Assembly: GCF_001440545.1 (NCBI RefSeq)
Contig: NZ_LKHP01000012.1
Location: forward strand, 1 to 59,239
Source: Caloramator mitchellensis
GTDB taxonomy: Bacteria > Bacillota > Clostridia > Clostridiales > Caloramatoraceae
Reading direction: 5' to 3'
Length of the DNA: 59,239 nt
In this document: piece by piece, positions 8,260 to 18,944 of the stretch
How positions within the stretch are numbered: position 1 is the first letter of the stretch
How the letters are laid out: each line of letters opens with the position of its first letter
The notes under the pieces: generated by a model
Database searches by the model: none
Told to the model about the DNA's origin: nothing
The model's input: only the letters and a program-made list of their open reading frames with translations
Translations under genes and position numbers: made by a program

Positions 8260-11154
8260 ATGTCCTTGAGCAAAAAGCTATTATATACAGTAACAATTGT
8301 TCAAATGATTACAATTTTATTGTTTAGCATTATATTTTTTAAGCTAACAATAAATCAAATAAAAAAATATGAAGAAGGCGAAATCATTTCTGAAGTAAAA
8401 CAAATAGGTAATATAATTGCCAGAGATTTAGATAGTCTTGCCCATTCTACCTCTGATTGGGCCCTTTGGAAGGATACATATTTATTCATAAACGATAAGA
8501 ATGATAACTATATTAATGAAAACATTAACCTGAAGACATTTGAAAACCTAAATATTAACTATATGATTTTTATTGATTCTAAAAACAAAATAAAATATTA
8601 TAAAGGATTTGACATCTTAAACGGTAATGAAATAAAGGTAGATAATCAGTTAATCGATAGAATAAATGCTCTTATAAATAAGTCAAAACAAGGAGAGAAA
8701 ATATATATAAGCAGCATAGTTAAGGCACAGGATAACTTCGTAATGTTATCAGGCATTCCTATAGCTTACGAAAATGCACCTTTAGAGTATTCAGGTATAT
8801 TAATTTTTGGTAGAACGCTTGATGAAAATTATGTCGAAAGCATTTCAGAAAGAACAAATATTCCTCTTGAATTAAAAGTTAGCTTTAATAAAACTCAAGA
8901 TGAAAGAATCATCGGAATTTCAAAAAATATAGCGCTTTCTTATAATCAAAATAAGGAATATATATTGGGAAAAATGTTTTATTCTAATCCTAATGTAACC
9001 GACACGTTGGTATTGAGTTTTAAACTTCCAAGAAAAATGTTCTTATTCTATAAAATTATATCCTTAGAAAATATAATAATATTCCTCGTATTAGTTTTAA
9101 TCTCAGGTTTATTTTTATTCTTCATTATTAAAAATCAAATTACAAACAGAATTTTTAAACTTACAAACGATGTAATCAAAATAAGAAATGATAATGATTT
9201 TTCCGAAAGAGTAAGCATAATTAATGGACCAGATGAAGTTTCAACATTATCTGTTGAAATAAATAAAATGCTTGATAAACTTGAAAAATTCAAGAACAAT
9301 TCAATAGAGCATGAATCCAAATACAGAAATTTGCTTGAAACTTCAAACGAAAGATTAAAACAAATTATCGACTTTCTGCCTGATGCGACATTTGCAATTG
9401 ATAAAGAGGGAAAGGTAATTGTTTGGAATAGAGCAATGGAGGAGATGTCAAAGGTAAAATCAGAAGACATTCTTGGAAAGGGTAATTTTGAATACTCCAT
9501 TCCATTCCGAAAGGAACGAAAACCTATATTAATCGATTTTGTATTTAACAAAAATCACAAATTAGACGATTGTTATCTGGATTTCAAGATAAACGATGAT
9601 GGTTCAGTGATTGGAGAATCTCATGATGTAAACCTTGGAATTTATACATGGGGCAAAGCAAGCCCACTATACGATAAAGATGGAAATATATTTGCTGCTA
9701 TTGAAACGATAAGAGATATTACAGACAAAATAGAGTCTGAAAAATCAATTATTTATCAAAAGAAATTCTTTGAAACTCTATTTTTAAGGACAGGCGATGC
9801 AATTGCAATTTTTAATAAAGATAATAAAATAGTAGACATAAACGAAAACTTTGAAAAAGTATTTGGATACACAAAAGAAGAATGCATAGGCTATGACATA
9901 GATGAAATAGTAACAAACAATAATCATGGTATTATTGGACAAGCAAGAGAAATAACAAGCACAGTCTACGATAATGGATATTTTGAAACCGAAGGAATCA
10001 GATTTGACAAGAGCGGAAATCCAATAGACATGATTATTAAGGGAGTTACAATAAAAATTGACGGTGAAATTATAGGAGGATTTGCAATTTACTCAGATAT
10101 ATCAAGCAAGAAAAAGTTTGAAAACAAACTGAAGTATTTAAGTTTACACGATAGTTTAACAGGGCTTTACAATAGAAACTATTTTGATAGCAAAATATTA
10201 GAGCTTCAAAAATCCGACGAATTCCCTATTTCAATAATATCAATAGATGTTAACGGATTAAAGTTAATAAACGACACATTAGGACATCTTAAAGGAGACG
10301 AGCTCTTGGTTAGGGCAAGCCAGATATTGAGAAGGGCGATTGAAGCAGACTTGATTTTTAGAGTAGGAGGAGATGAATTTATAGTCGTCCTGCCAAACAC
10401 TGATGAAAATTCAGGTGAGGAATTAATAGAAAAAATAATAGATGAGTTTGATAAATATAATAAAGAAAATGCTGATTTCCCAATAAACATCTCGCTGGGT
10501 CTTTCAACAGCCAAAAATAAAAATGATTCTTTGATTGAAATATACAAGCGAGCCGACGACTTTATGTATAAGAATAAGTTAATACAAAAGACAAGCCCCA
10601 AAAGTCAAATTTTATCTACACTCATGTCCGCACTTGCAGAAAGAGACTTTTTAACAAGCGGACATGCGGATAGAGTTACCAACCTTTGCTTAAAATTGGG
10701 TGAGAAAGTTGGTCTTTCTTCAAACGAGCTTACACGATTAACTCTTTTAGGCGAGGTTCACGACCTTGGAAAGGTCGGAATTCCTGATAGCATACTCTTT
10801 AAAAATGGACCCCTTGATAATGACGAATGGGAGGTAATGAAGCAGCACTGCGAAAAGGGATACAGAATCGCACTTTCATCTCCTGAGCTTGCAAGCATTG
10901 CAGAGCTTATTCTAAAGCATCACGAAAAGTGGGATGGAAGTGGATATCCACTTGGTATAAAAGGTAAAGAAATTCCAATAGAATGTAGAATTCTAAACAT
11001 CGTCGATTCCTACGACGCCATGATAAGCGATAGACCTTACCGTAAGGGCATGAAAAAGGAAGATGCTATAAAGGAAATAATAAGATGCTCCGGGACTCAG
11101 TTTGACCCAGAACTTGTCCCCTTGTTTATTGAAATAATTACTAAAGATGAATAA
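8260..11154 (+). CDS. Membrane sensor with CHASE4, HAMP, two PAS, GGDEF and HD-GYP domains
   Basis: 964 residues. Membrane segments at about 10-30 and 270-292 enclose an outside CHASE4 domain (signature STSDWALWKDTYLFI). HAMP, a PAS near 365-485 (ATFAIDKEGKVIVWNRAMEEM) and a second PAS near 500-615 follow. The GGDEF motif is intact near 702 (RVGGDEFIVVLP). The HD-GYP domain is intact (EVHDLGKVGIP near 832; HHEKWDGSGYPLG near 886-895). The protein can therefore in principle both make c-di-GMP and cut it, with the choice set by an external ligand through CHASE4 and internal cues through PAS. It is a single-gene unit. A very similar domain pair occurs at 47893-50013. Confidence 0.9.
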   Translation: MSLSKKLLYTVTIVQMITILLFSIIFFKLTINQIKKYEEGEIISEVKQIGNIIARDLDSLAHSTSDWALWKDTYLFINDKNDNYINENINLKTFENLNINYMIFIDSKNKIKYYKGFDILNGNEIKVDNQLIDRINALINKSKQGEKIYISSIVKAQDNFVMLSGIPIAYENAPLEYSGILIFGRTLDENYVESISERTNIPLELKVSFNKTQDERIIGISKNIALSYNQNKEYILGKMFYSNPNVTDTLVLSFKLPRKMFLFYKIISLENIIIFLVLVLISGLFLFFIIKNQITNRIFKLTNDVIKIRNDNDFSERVSIINGPDEVSTLSVEINKMLDKLEKFKNNSIEHESKYRNLLETSNERLKQIIDFLPDATFAIDKEGKVIVWNRAMEEMSKVKSEDILGKGNFEYSIPFRKERKPILIDFVFNKNHKLDDCYLDFKINDDGSVIGESHDVNLGIYTWGKASPLYDKDGNIFAAIETIRDITDKIESEKSIIYQKKFFETLFLRTGDAIAIFNKDNKIVDINENFEKVFGYTKEECIGYDIDEIVTNNNHGIIGQAREITSTVYDNGYFETEGIRFDKSGNPIDMIIKGVTIKIDGEIIGGFAIYSDISSKKKFENKLKYLSLHDSLTGLYNRNYFDSKILELQKSDEFPISIISIDVNGLKLINDTLGHLKGDELLVRASQILRRAIEADLIFRVGGDEFIVVLPNTDENSGEELIEKIIDEFDKYNKENADFPINISLGLSTAKNKNDSLIEIYKRADDFMYKNKLIQKTSPKSQILSTLMSALAERDFLTSGHADRVTNLCLKLGEKVGLSSNELTRLTLLGEVHDLGKVGIPDSILFKNGPLDNDEWEVMKQHCEKGYRIALSSPELASIAELILKHHEKWDGSGYPLGIKGKEIPIECRILNIVDSYDAMISDRPYRKGMKKEDAIKEIIRCSGTQFDPELVPLFIEIITKDE

Positions 11155-11157
11155 AAA

Positions 11158-11200
11158 GGAGAAAATGATTTACAATAATAGTATAAGTTATATTTTCTCC
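11158..11200 (+). terminator. Hairpin after the CHASE4-GGDEF-HD-GYP gene
   Basis: GGAGAAAAT and ATTTTCTCC face each other around a 25-base loop immediately after the stop codon. No long T run follows, so it may be a weak terminator or a stabilising 3' stem. Confidence 0.4.
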
Positions 11201-11214
11201 TCCGTAATGATTTA

Positions 11215-11239
11215 GGCTGTCTCAGATTCTGAGGCAGCC
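11215..11239. terminator. GGCTGTCTCA-type hairpin between convergent genes
   Basis: A perfect or near-perfect stem (GGCTGTCTCA, short loop, TGAGGCAGCC) between the convergent sensor gene and xylB. Related GCTGTCTCA stems occur at 12768 and 19913, all within or at the end of the xylan locus. It could terminate transcription from either side, though T runs are short. Confidence 0.5.
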
Positions 11240-11246
11240 ATTAGTT

Positions 11247-12740
11247 TTACTTAATCAAGCTTAACTCATCAAATGTCGGTTTAAGCCTTTGATATAATTT
11301 TTTGTAAACTTCGTAGTATTTTTCATATTCTTTAACATTATCCTCAATTGGATAAATTACATCGGTTACGCCTATTATTTGTTCGCAGGCTGATTCTACC
11401 GAGGTGTAGTGCCCATATCCTACGGACGCGAGTATTGCAGCGCCAAGGGCCGGCCCTTCAGTTGAGTTTATTATTTCAACCTTCTTGTTGAATACATCTG
11501 CAATAATCTGCCTCCAAAGTCTGCTCTTTGCACCGCCTCCATTTAATCTTACACAATCTATATTTATTCCAAGTTCATCTATCAACCTTAATGAATCCTT
11601 AAGCCCATAAGCAACTCCTTCTAATATAGCTCTTGTCATATGCCCTTTTTCATGTGTCATGCTAAGCCCAATAAAAGAGCCTCGCACATCAGGGTCGCTG
11701 TATGGGGTTCTTTCTCCCATAAGATATGGCAAAAATATTAGTTTCTGACTGCCTATCGCAGCCTTTTCAGCTTCTTCCATCAAATAATCATAGGATTCCT
11801 CTTTAGAGTTAATGCCCTCAACCCACCATTTTAGCGAAGCTGCTGCCGAGAGCATAACGCCCATTACATGCCACTTACCATTTGCATGACAGAATGAATG
11901 CAGCCTATTTTCAGCATCGACTGCAAAATCATCAAGCGCAGCAAATACAACTCCCGAAGTCCCAAGCGAAACTGAAGCATTACCTCCGCTTACAACCCCT
12001 GTTCCAATAGCTGCTGCTGCCTGGTCGCCAGCACCTGCAACCACCATCGTTCCCTTTAATAGCCCTGTATCGCCTGCAGCCTCCTTAGTGACATAACCTG
12101 TGCACTCAAATGACTCATAAAGCTTAGGAAGTATTTTTTCATCGATATTTAAATACTTCAAAAGCTCATAAGACCATCTCTTATTCTTAACATCAAGAAG
12201 CAGCATTCCAGATGCATCTGAAAAATCCGTCGCATACTCGCCCGTCAGTTTAAATCTTATATAATCCTTCGGAAGAAGAATGTGTGCAATTTGATCATAT
12301 ATTTGCCTTTTGTTATTCCTAATCCATAAAATCTTAGGAAGTGTAAAACCCGTCAATGCAATATTTCCAGTATAATCGGAAAGTTTATCCCGACCATATT
12401 CAATATTTAAATAATCGCACTCCCTTTGAGTTCTCTGGTCACACCATAGAATTGCAGGGTCTAAAACATTATTATTCTTATCGAGCATTACAAGCCCATG
12501 CATCTGTCCACTTAGTCCAATTGATTTTACATCTTCTCCTTTTATTCCTGTGTTATCTAATATCTCCCTTATTCCTTCCTTTGTAGATATCCACCACTCC
12601 TCTGGGTTTTGTTCTGCCCAGTTTGGATATGGATAATATATTGGAAACTCCTTTGTAGAACTTGCAACAATTTTCCCTTCCCCATCCATTAGTATTATCT
12701 TAACCGACGAAGTTCCCAAATCTATCCCCATAAAATACAT
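11247..12740 (-). CDS. xylB: Xylulokinase
   Basis: 497-residue FGGY sugar kinase that phosphorylates D-xylulose for entry into the pentose phosphate pathway. The N-terminal phosphate loop MGIDLGTSSVKIILMDGEG, the substrate-site stretch LSGQMHGLVMLD, the motif VAGAGDQAAAAIGTGV and the C-terminal FGGY signature region VRLNGGGAKSRLWRQIIADV are all visible. Length is typical. It is the last gene of the xylan operon, 50 bases after xylA; part of a GGGCTGTCTCA stem lies in that gap. The start follows GGGGTGAG. Confidence 0.95.
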   Translation of the reverse strand: MYFMGIDLGTSSVKIILMDGEGKIVASSTKEFPIYYPYPNWAEQNPEEWWISTKEGIREILDNTGIKGEDVKSIGLSGQMHGLVMLDKNNNVLDPAILWCDQRTQRECDYLNIEYGRDKLSDYTGNIALTGFTLPKILWIRNNKRQIYDQIAHILLPKDYIRFKLTGEYATDFSDASGMLLLDVKNKRWSYELLKYLNIDEKILPKLYESFECTGYVTKEAAGDTGLLKGTMVVAGAGDQAAAAIGTGVVSGGNASVSLGTSGVVFAALDDFAVDAENRLHSFCHANGKWHVMGVMLSAAASLKWWVEGINSKEESYDYLMEEAEKAAIGSQKLIFLPYLMGERTPYSDPDVRGSFIGLSMTHEKGHMTRAILEGVAYGLKDSLRLIDELGINIDCVRLNGGGAKSRLWRQIIADVFNKKVEIINSTEGPALGAAILASVGYGHYTSVESACEQIIGVTDVIYPIEDNVKEYEKYYEVYKKLYQRLKPTFDELSLIK

Positions 12741-12790
12741 AATCTCACCCCTATAGTTGGAATTTGGGCTGTCTCAATTACTTTAAACAA

Positions 12791-14107
12791 TCATAAATTG
12801 AACATTATCGAATTAATTATGTTTTCAAGGTATTCCTGTCTTGCGCTTTCTAATTCCTTTACTTCTCCTAACTCGAGTGCATACTTTTCCAGGTCTTCTA
12901 AGCTTACATTGCCTGAAACTATTTCCTTCCCAATTCCATAAGTATAGCTTGAATATCTATTTTCAATAAATTTATCTATTCTTCCATCCTCAATTATTTT
13001 GTTTGCAATCTTGAGCCCGAGTGCAAAAGCATCCATTCCAGCGATGTAAGAATAGAATATATCCTCAGGTTTGTTAGAGCTTCTTCTTGTCTTTGCGTCG
13101 AAGTTTAATCCGCCCTTTGTAAATCCTCCAGCCTTTAATACTTCATACATACACATAGCAGTTTCATAAACATTAGTTGGGAATTGGTCCGTATCCCATC
13201 CTAAAAGCAAATCTCCCTGATTTGCGTCAATCGAACCAAAAACGCCATTTACCCTTGCAACCCTTAACTCATGTTGGAATGTATGGCCAGCAAGCGTTGC
13301 ATGGTTTGCTTCAATATTCATCTTAAAATATTTGTCTAGTCCGTATTTTCTCAAAAAGGATATAACGGTAGCCACATCAAAATCATATTGGTGCTTCGTT
13401 GGTTCCTTCGGCTTTGGCTCTATATAGAAATCACCTTCGAATCCAATCTTTTTTGCATAATCAACTGCCATTCTCATAAGTCTTGCCATATTATCAAGTT
13501 CAAGTCCCATATCTGTATTCAAGAGAGTTTCGTATCCTTCTCTTCCTCCCCAGAATACATATCCCTGTCCACCAAGCTCATGCGTAATATCAAGCGCCTT
13601 TTTAATCTGTGCGCCTGCAAACGCAAACACATCTGCATAGGGGCTTGTTCCAGCACCGTGCATGTATCTTGGGTGGCTGAAAAGATTTGCAGTTCCCCAC
13701 AAAACCTTCTTGTCATACTGCTTCATCAAATCCTTCATAAGACTTACAATTTCATCAAGGGCCCTGTTTGTTTCCTTTAAATTATCAAACTCAGGTGCAA
13801 TATCCCTGTCGTGGAAGCAAAAATATTCGAGTCCTAATTTGTCCATTAGTTCAAAGGCTGCATATGCTTTATTCTTAAATACTTCTAATTTATCATTTCC
13901 ACCAAAACTTTTATCCACCGTTCCTCTTCCAAACATGTCTGAGCCTTCTCCACACATCGTATGCCAGTAGCTCATTGAAAACCTTAAATGTTCCTTCATC
14001 GTCTTATTTCCAACAACTTCGTCTGGATTATAAAATTTAAATGCAAGTGGATTATCTGATTTTGGGCCTTCATACCTTATTTTTTCTATATTCTTAAAAA
14101 ATTCCAT
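12791..14107 (-). CDS. xylA: Xylose isomerase
   Basis: 438-residue class II xylose isomerase converting D-xylose to D-xylulose. Metal and substrate residues are in place: His and Asp of [11 protein letters not shown] (about 97-107), Glu and Lys of [18 protein letters not shown], Glu and His of [19 protein letters not shown], and Asp of [17 protein letters not shown]. The length matches the clostridial and thermophilic enzymes. It lies 13 bases downstream of the GH1 gene and just before xylB, so the operon yields xylulose-5-phosphate from imported oligosaccharides. Confidence 0.97.
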   Translation of the reverse strand: MEFFKNIEKIRYEGPKSDNPLAFKFYNPDEVVGNKTMKEHLRFSMSYWHTMCGEGSDMFGRGTVDKSFGGNDKLEVFKNKAYAAFELMDKLGLEYFCFHDRDIAPEFDNLKETNRALDEIVSLMKDLMKQYDKKVLWGTANLFSHPRYMHGAGTSPYADVFAFAGAQIKKALDITHELGGQGYVFWGGREGYETLLNTDMGLELDNMARLMRMAVDYAKKIGFEGDFYIEPKPKEPTKHQYDFDVATVISFLRKYGLDKYFKMNIEANHATLAGHTFQHELRVARVNGVFGSIDANQGDLLLGWDTDQFPTNVYETAMCMYEVLKAGGFTKGGLNFDAKTRRSSNKPEDIFYSYIAGMDAFALGLKIANKIIEDGRIDKFIENRYSSYTYGIGKEIVSGNVSLEDLEKYALELGEVKELESARQEYLENIINSIMFNL

Positions 14108-14120
14108 CTTAAGTCCCCCT

Positions 14121-15443
14121 TTATTTGTTTCTTGATGCTATTATCTCTTTATATTTAAAAAAGCTATCCTTCTTTATCCTTTGTTGAGTATTGTAGTCTA
14201 CATATACTATTCCAAAACGTTTTGAATATCCAAATCCCCACTCAAAATTGTCAAGCAATGACCAGCAGAAATATCCTTTTACATTTAACCCTAATTCATT
14301 CATCTTTTCAACTGCTCTTAAATGGTCAACAAGATATTCTATTCTATCTATATCGTGCACCCTTCCATCTTCAACTTCATCTTCCCATGCAGAACCATTT
14401 TCAGTGATATAAATTGGAAGGTCGGTATATTTTCTTACCATCTTGATTAAATCAACAAATTCATTAGGAGATACATCCCAACCCATAGCCGTTTTTTTGT
14501 AGTCTGAATACGCCCCTCTATGAAGAAGTAAGCTGTTTGGGTCATACTCAACTAAAGAACGGTTATAGAAATTTATACCTAAAAAGTCGCATTTTTCGTT
14601 TATTATTTCAAAGTCATCTGATTTTATAAAACTAAAATCATCTATCCTTTGCGCATATAGATTAATCATATCAAATGGATATCTCCCTCTAAATAAAGGT
14701 TCAAGAAACCATCTGTTTAAAAATCCATCACCATTGTTTGCAGCAATTAAATCCTTATAATCATTGCTTGCAGGATAATATGGGCTTAAGTTAATAGTAA
14801 TTCCGATTGGTTTTTTAAGCCCCATTTCACGATATTTCCTTACTACCAAACCATGTGATAATAAAAGGTGGTGTGCTACTTTAACCGCTGCCGATATGCT
14901 TCTTTTTCCTGGTGCGTGCTCTCCAATTAAGTTAGATAAGAAAGAAGCACACCATGGTTCATTATGCGTTATCCACATATCGACATATTCATCAAGTTCC
15001 TCAAAGCATTTATTTGTGTATTCTAAGAAATACTTAATATTATCCCTTACTTCCCAGCCGCCTTTATCCTGAACCCATTGTGGAAGGTCCCAATGATAAA
15101 GGGTAGCTGTTGCCTTTATACCCTTTGCTTTAAGTTCCTTTAATAGGTTTTTATAAAACTCCATCCCCTTTGGGTTATATTCTCCTTCTTTAGGGAAAAT
15201 TCTTGGCCATGCTATTGAAAATCTATAGCTATCGGCACCCAATTCCTTAATAAGTTCAACATCCTCTTTGTATCTGTGATAATGGTCGCATGCAACATCT
15301 CCATTGTCCATGTTTAAAACTTTACCCTTAGTTTTTGAGAATGTATCCCAGATAGAAGGAGTCCTTCCATCCTCATCATGGGCACCCTCTATTTGATATG
15401 AAGCTGTTGCAACTCCAAATATAAAGTCTTTTTCAAAGCTCAT
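14121..15443 (-). CDS. GH1 family beta-glycosidase
   Basis: 440 residues from the ATG at 15443, preceded by GGAGG; an earlier in-frame start eight codons upstream lacks a site. GH1 markers are [15 protein letters not shown] at the N-terminus, the acid/base Glu in ITHNEPW (about 162) and the nucleophile Glu in [10 protein letters not shown] (about 347). There is no signal peptide, so it acts inside the cell. Its place between the LacI regulator and xylA suggests it works on xylo- or cello-oligosaccharides; the exact substrate cannot be read from the sequence. Confidence 0.93.
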   Translation of the reverse strand: MSFEKDFIFGVATASYQIEGAHDEDGRTPSIWDTFSKTKGKVLNMDNGDVACDHYHRYKEDVELIKELGADSYRFSIAWPRIFPKEGEYNPKGMEFYKNLLKELKAKGIKATATLYHWDLPQWVQDKGGWEVRDNIKYFLEYTNKCFEELDEYVDMWITHNEPWCASFLSNLIGEHAPGKRSISAAVKVAHHLLLSHGLVVRKYREMGLKKPIGITINLSPYYPASNDYKDLIAANNGDGFLNRWFLEPLFRGRYPFDMINLYAQRIDDFSFIKSDDFEIINEKCDFLGINFYNRSLVEYDPNSLLLHRGAYSDYKKTAMGWDVSPNEFVDLIKMVRKYTDLPIYITENGSAWEDEVEDGRVHDIDRIEYLVDHLRAVEKMNELGLNVKGYFCWSLLDNFEWGFGYSKRFGIVYVDYNTQQRIKKDSFFKYKEIIASRNK

Positions 15444-15456
15444 AATAAACCTCCAA

Positions 15457-16479
15457 TTACTCCGCAACTCTTGAGCAGCTATTCCTCATTATCAATTTAG
15501 TTGGAATTCGTATCTCATACGGCTCATCAATTTCCTTTTCCTCAATCAAATTGATTAAAAGGTCTGCTGCTCTTTTTCCAATCTCCATTCTATCCTGTTC
15601 TATTGTTGTCAGTGGTGGAGTTGTAAAGGCGGAAATTTTAATATTATCAAAACCAACTATGGATATATCCTCTGGTATTCTAAATCCCTTTTCCTGAAAG
15701 GTAGTCATGGAGACATATGCAACATCATCATACGCCACATATACTGCAGTTGGAAAATCATCGAATGTCTGCTGCAATAGCTGAAGCGCGGCTTTTTGTC
15801 CAGCCTCATGTGTAAAATCCTCAGCCTCCACAACATATTTAGGATTGAATTCCATCCCTCTGGATTCTAAAAACTCCCTATATGCTTCGTATCTTTCTCT
15901 TCCAGCTACACTGTTTAAAGGACATGCAATATGAGCTATTTTTCTATGTCCTAAAAAATATAGGTATTCCAATGCCTGAAAGCTTCCCATTCTGTTGTCT
16001 GAAATAACTGTATACTTATTTGGATAAATTCCTTCGACTGAAACACATTTAATATCGCTCTCAAGGATAGACTTTATCTCATCTTTAAACTTTGCTCCAA
16101 CTGCTAAAAGGACCCCATCAACTCCCCTGTAAAGGCAGTGTTCAAGATATGACTCCTCCTTATTACCAAACCTTTTGCTGATGAAAACTATGTCATATCC
16201 ATATTCGCCAATCCTTGTGTTGAAGCTCTGAAGTATTTCGCTAAAGTGAGGATGCGTAATGCCTGTATGAAGTTCTTCAGACAAAACAACACCTATTAGC
16301 CATGTCTTTTTAGTTGCAAGCGCCCTTGCACTGTTGTTTGGTGTATATCCTAATTTATCAGCAGTTTCCATTATTTTTTTGTATGTTTTTTGACTTATTG
16401 ATTTGTAGTTGTTAAAAGCCTTTGATACAGTTGCTGGTGAACAACCTGCTTCCTTTGCAACATCATATATTGTTACCAT
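15457..16479 (-). CDS. LacI-family transcriptional regulator of the xylan locus
   Basis: 340 residues. The N-terminal helix-turn-helix and hinge (TIYDVAKEAGCSPATVSKAFN, then GYTPNNSARALATKKT) are followed by a periplasmic-binding-type effector domain (about 60-335). It lies inside the operon between GH43 and GH1, so it probably controls its own operon. Three LacI-style palindromes with GAAAC/GTTTC half-sites lie around the promoter upstream of the binding protein gene (21435-21607) and are the obvious targets. The inducer is probably xylose or a xylo-oligosaccharide; this is inference. Confidence 0.9.
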   Translation of the reverse strand: MVTIYDVAKEAGCSPATVSKAFNNYKSISQKTYKKIMETADKLGYTPNNSARALATKKTWLIGVVLSEELHTGITHPHFSEILQSFNTRIGEYGYDIVFISKRFGNKEESYLEHCLYRGVDGVLLAVGAKFKDEIKSILESDIKCVSVEGIYPNKYTVISDNRMGSFQALEYLYFLGHRKIAHIACPLNSVAGRERYEAYREFLESRGMEFNPKYVVEAEDFTHEAGQKAALQLLQQTFDDFPTAVYVAYDDVAYVSMTTFQEKGFRIPEDISIVGFDNIKISAFTTPPLTTIEQDRMEIGKRAADLLINLIEEKEIDEPYEIRIPTKLIMRNSCSRVAE

Positions 16480-16511
16480 ATTATTCCCCTCGAATCCATT
16501 TTTTAATAAAT

Positions 16512-16525
16512 TATACTATAGTATA
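16512..16525. promoter_or_regulatory. 14-bp perfect palindrome upstream of the LacI gene
   Basis: TATACTATAGTATA between the GH43 stop and the LacI-family start, in a 54-base AT-rich gap. It may form part of an internal promoter or a regulator site. It does not match the GAAAC palindromes upstream of the operon. Confidence 0.3.
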
Positions 16526-16533
16526 TTTTGAAT

Positions 16534-18084
16534 TCAATCCAAAATTTTGTATTTGAAATAATAAAAATCTGCAAATGCGCTGTAATCCTTCATATCGATG
16601 CAGCTCATTCCAACAAATGCTCCTGTAAAGCCAAGAGGATTTGCGTATTCATCTGAAAGAATGGTCACATCTATGTCATAAGGTATTTCAACCCAATTAT
16701 TTTCTTCCTTTGCATATAAGAACCTTCCTACTTTATCCTTTACGATTAATTTTAAATATATTTTCCCTTCTCCTACAGGTATTTCTTCTATAGGCATTGA
16801 AAATTCCCCGTTGTTTAATACAAGAATTCCAAGGCATTTTCCCTTTTCCTCGTCATAGGATAGCCTTAAAATATATTGATTTAATTCATCATATCTATAA
16901 ATCAATCCTGCCATCTTCTGAAAATGGTTAAAATTAAATTCAAGACAGGTTTCTGCTTCAAACCTGAAATCCGTCTGCCTTCTTACCAGTATATTCTGAT
17001 AGTGATTTGACATAGGTGACTGCCCACCGTATAATCTTAACCTTCCATCATCCAATATCTCATGCTTTGCAGGAACCCTTAACGACATAAAATCAAGTTT
17101 AAAATTATACTCATCAAATTTATACTCAAAAACTCTTTTTTCAACTTTCTCGCCATAGCCTTCAAATTCAACAGGAGGAGTTAACCCGCCATTTTTTAAA
17201 TATGGCCAATCATCAATCCAAACTACTTCTGAAATAGCAGTTTCCCTTCCAAGCGGACACCTTTTGTTTTCATCTACCGGTCTTCCGCAAAGGAACGCTA
17301 TAAACCATCTTCCATCAGGCCCTTGGCATAAACTTCCATGACCTGCTTTTTTAATGTAGGCATTTTCATCAAATCTTGAGGTAACAAGGTGTGTGCTTGG
17401 ATGAACCTCGTATGGTCCAAATATATTTTTTGAGCGTGCAACAGTTACTGCATGTTCATAGGTTGTCCCACCTTCTGCTGTAATTAAATAATAATATCCA
17501 TTTCTCTTGTAAAGGTGTGGTCCCTCAACAAGTCCAAGCTCTGTTCCATTAAATATTTTCACCGGCTCTGAAATTGGTTTTAGCGTTTTAGAATCAAGTT
17601 CGGTCAAAAGTATTCCTGAAAATTGATATTTTCCTTCTTTTCTGTAATCCCACTCCATATTGACTAAGTATTTTCTTCCATCATCGTCATGAAACAGGGA
17701 AGGGTCAAATCCTGAGCAGTTAACAAACACTGGTTCACTCCATGGCCCTTCTATTGAAGGTGCCTTTGTTATATAGTTTGGAGCATCCTTAAATGGTCCA
17801 AATGCCCAGTTCTTTACATCTGTAAAAACAAGGTAAAAATAGCCATCACAATAGCTTAGGCATGGTGCCCAAATTCCACCCGATTTAGGATTGCCTGTCA
17901 TGTTGAGCATTTTTAAATCATCAAGAGGTGATTTAACCGCTTCCCAGTTGGCAAGGTCATTTGATTTTGAGATAGCAACTCCGGGAAAATATTCAAATGT
18001 TGAGTTTGCAATGTAAAATGTTCCATCAACGCATATTATGCTTGGGTCTGGATGAAATCCAGTTAAAACAGGATTTTTAATCAT
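16534..18084 (-). CDS. GH43 beta-xylosidase
   Basis: 516 residues without a signal peptide. The catalytic base Asp is in FHPDPS (residue 13), the pKa-modulating Asp in SGFDPSLF (about 127) and the acid Glu in LVEGPHLYKRNG (about 187). The five-bladed propeller is followed by a C-terminal beta-sandwich (about 330-516), as in XynB-type xylosidases. It would release xylose from short xylo-oligosaccharides in the cytoplasm. It is fourth in the operon, 20 bases after the second permease gene. Confidence 0.93.
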   Translation of the reverse strand: MIKNPVLTGFHPDPSIICVDGTFYIANSTFEYFPGVAISKSNDLANWEAVKSPLDDLKMLNMTGNPKSGGIWAPCLSYCDGYFYLVFTDVKNWAFGPFKDAPNYITKAPSIEGPWSEPVFVNCSGFDPSLFHDDDGRKYLVNMEWDYRKEGKYQFSGILLTELDSKTLKPISEPVKIFNGTELGLVEGPHLYKRNGYYYLITAEGGTTYEHAVTVARSKNIFGPYEVHPSTHLVTSRFDENAYIKKAGHGSLCQGPDGRWFIAFLCGRPVDENKRCPLGRETAISEVVWIDDWPYLKNGGLTPPVEFEGYGEKVEKRVFEYKFDEYNFKLDFMSLRVPAKHEILDDGRLRLYGGQSPMSNHYQNILVRRQTDFRFEAETCLEFNFNHFQKMAGLIYRYDELNQYILRLSYDEEKGKCLGILVLNNGEFSMPIEEIPVGEGKIYLKLIVKDKVGRFLYAKEENNWVEIPYDIDVTILSDEYANPLGFTGAFVGMSCIDMKDYSAFADFYYFKYKILD

Positions 18085-18104
18085 ATAAATGCACCTACCT
18101 TAAG

Positions 18105-18944
18105 TCATTCTTTAACCGAGCCCATTGCAATACCATTAACTATATATCTTGAGAATAGGATGTAAACTATCAATATAGGAACGATTGATACTGCAAGTCC
18201 TAAATATATACTTCCATATTCTGTTCTATATACGTCCCCTCTTAATGTTTGAACAAGCATTGGAAGGGTGTATTTTTGCATCTTTGAAATCAATACAAAT
18301 GGGGTAAAGAAATTGTTCCACGAACCAACAAATGCGAATATTCCCATTGTAACTGCACCAGGCTTTGCTATTGGAAGCATTATTTTGTGGAAAATTGTAA
18401 GCTCACTGCATCCATCAATTCTTGCCGCCTCAATCAGCTCTTTTACAATTGTCGATTCTAAATATTGTATAGCAAAGAATATTGAGCTTGGGGCAGCAAT
18501 TGCCGGGACAATAAGGGGGATATAGCTATTTAATAGATTTAGCAGCGACATATATTTATAAAATCCTATTATGGCAACTTGAGTTGGCACCATAACAAGA
18601 AGTATTATAAATCCATATAAAAACTTTTTTGAAGCAAAATCATAAACATGTATCGCGTAAGCAAACATCATAGAAAAATATACCGTTAAAACCGTAACTG
18701 CTACTGAAATGAAAGCGCTGTTATAAAATCCTCTCCATATGTTAAAGCCTCTGTTGGTGAGATTTTTCCAGTTAACAAATAAATTATTGCTTGGAACAAG
18801 GCTAAGTCCCTGCTGTATCTCTGGAGTTGAACGAGTAGCATTAACCAAAAGAATCCAAATTGGAACAACGCATAGTAAAAATAAAATTGCAAGAATAATA
18901 TATATAAAAACTCTCATTAATTTCGTTTTAATTGTGTAGTTCAT
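18105..18944 (-). CDS. ABC sugar permease, MalG type
   Basis: 279 residues with six predicted membrane helices and the EAA loop ELIEAARIDGCSELTIFHKIMLPIAKPG (about 166-195), which docks the ATPase. It begins 17 bases inside the preceding permease gene with GGGGAGG as its site, so the two permeases are translationally coupled. Together with the MalF-type partner and the binding protein it forms a CUT1-class oligosaccharide importer. No ATPase gene is in the operon. Confidence 0.92.
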   Translation of the reverse strand: MNYTIKTKLMRVFIYIILAILFLLCVVPIWILLVNATRSTPEIQQGLSLVPSNNLFVNWKNLTNRGFNIWRGFYNSAFISVAVTVLTVYFSMMFAYAIHVYDFASKKFLYGFIILLVMVPTQVAIIGFYKYMSLLNLLNSYIPLIVPAIAAPSSIFFAIQYLESTIVKELIEAARIDGCSELTIFHKIMLPIAKPGAVTMGIFAFVGSWNNFFTPFVLISKMQKYTLPMLVQTLRGDVYRTEYGSIYLGLAVSIVPILIVYILFSRYIVNGIAMGSVKE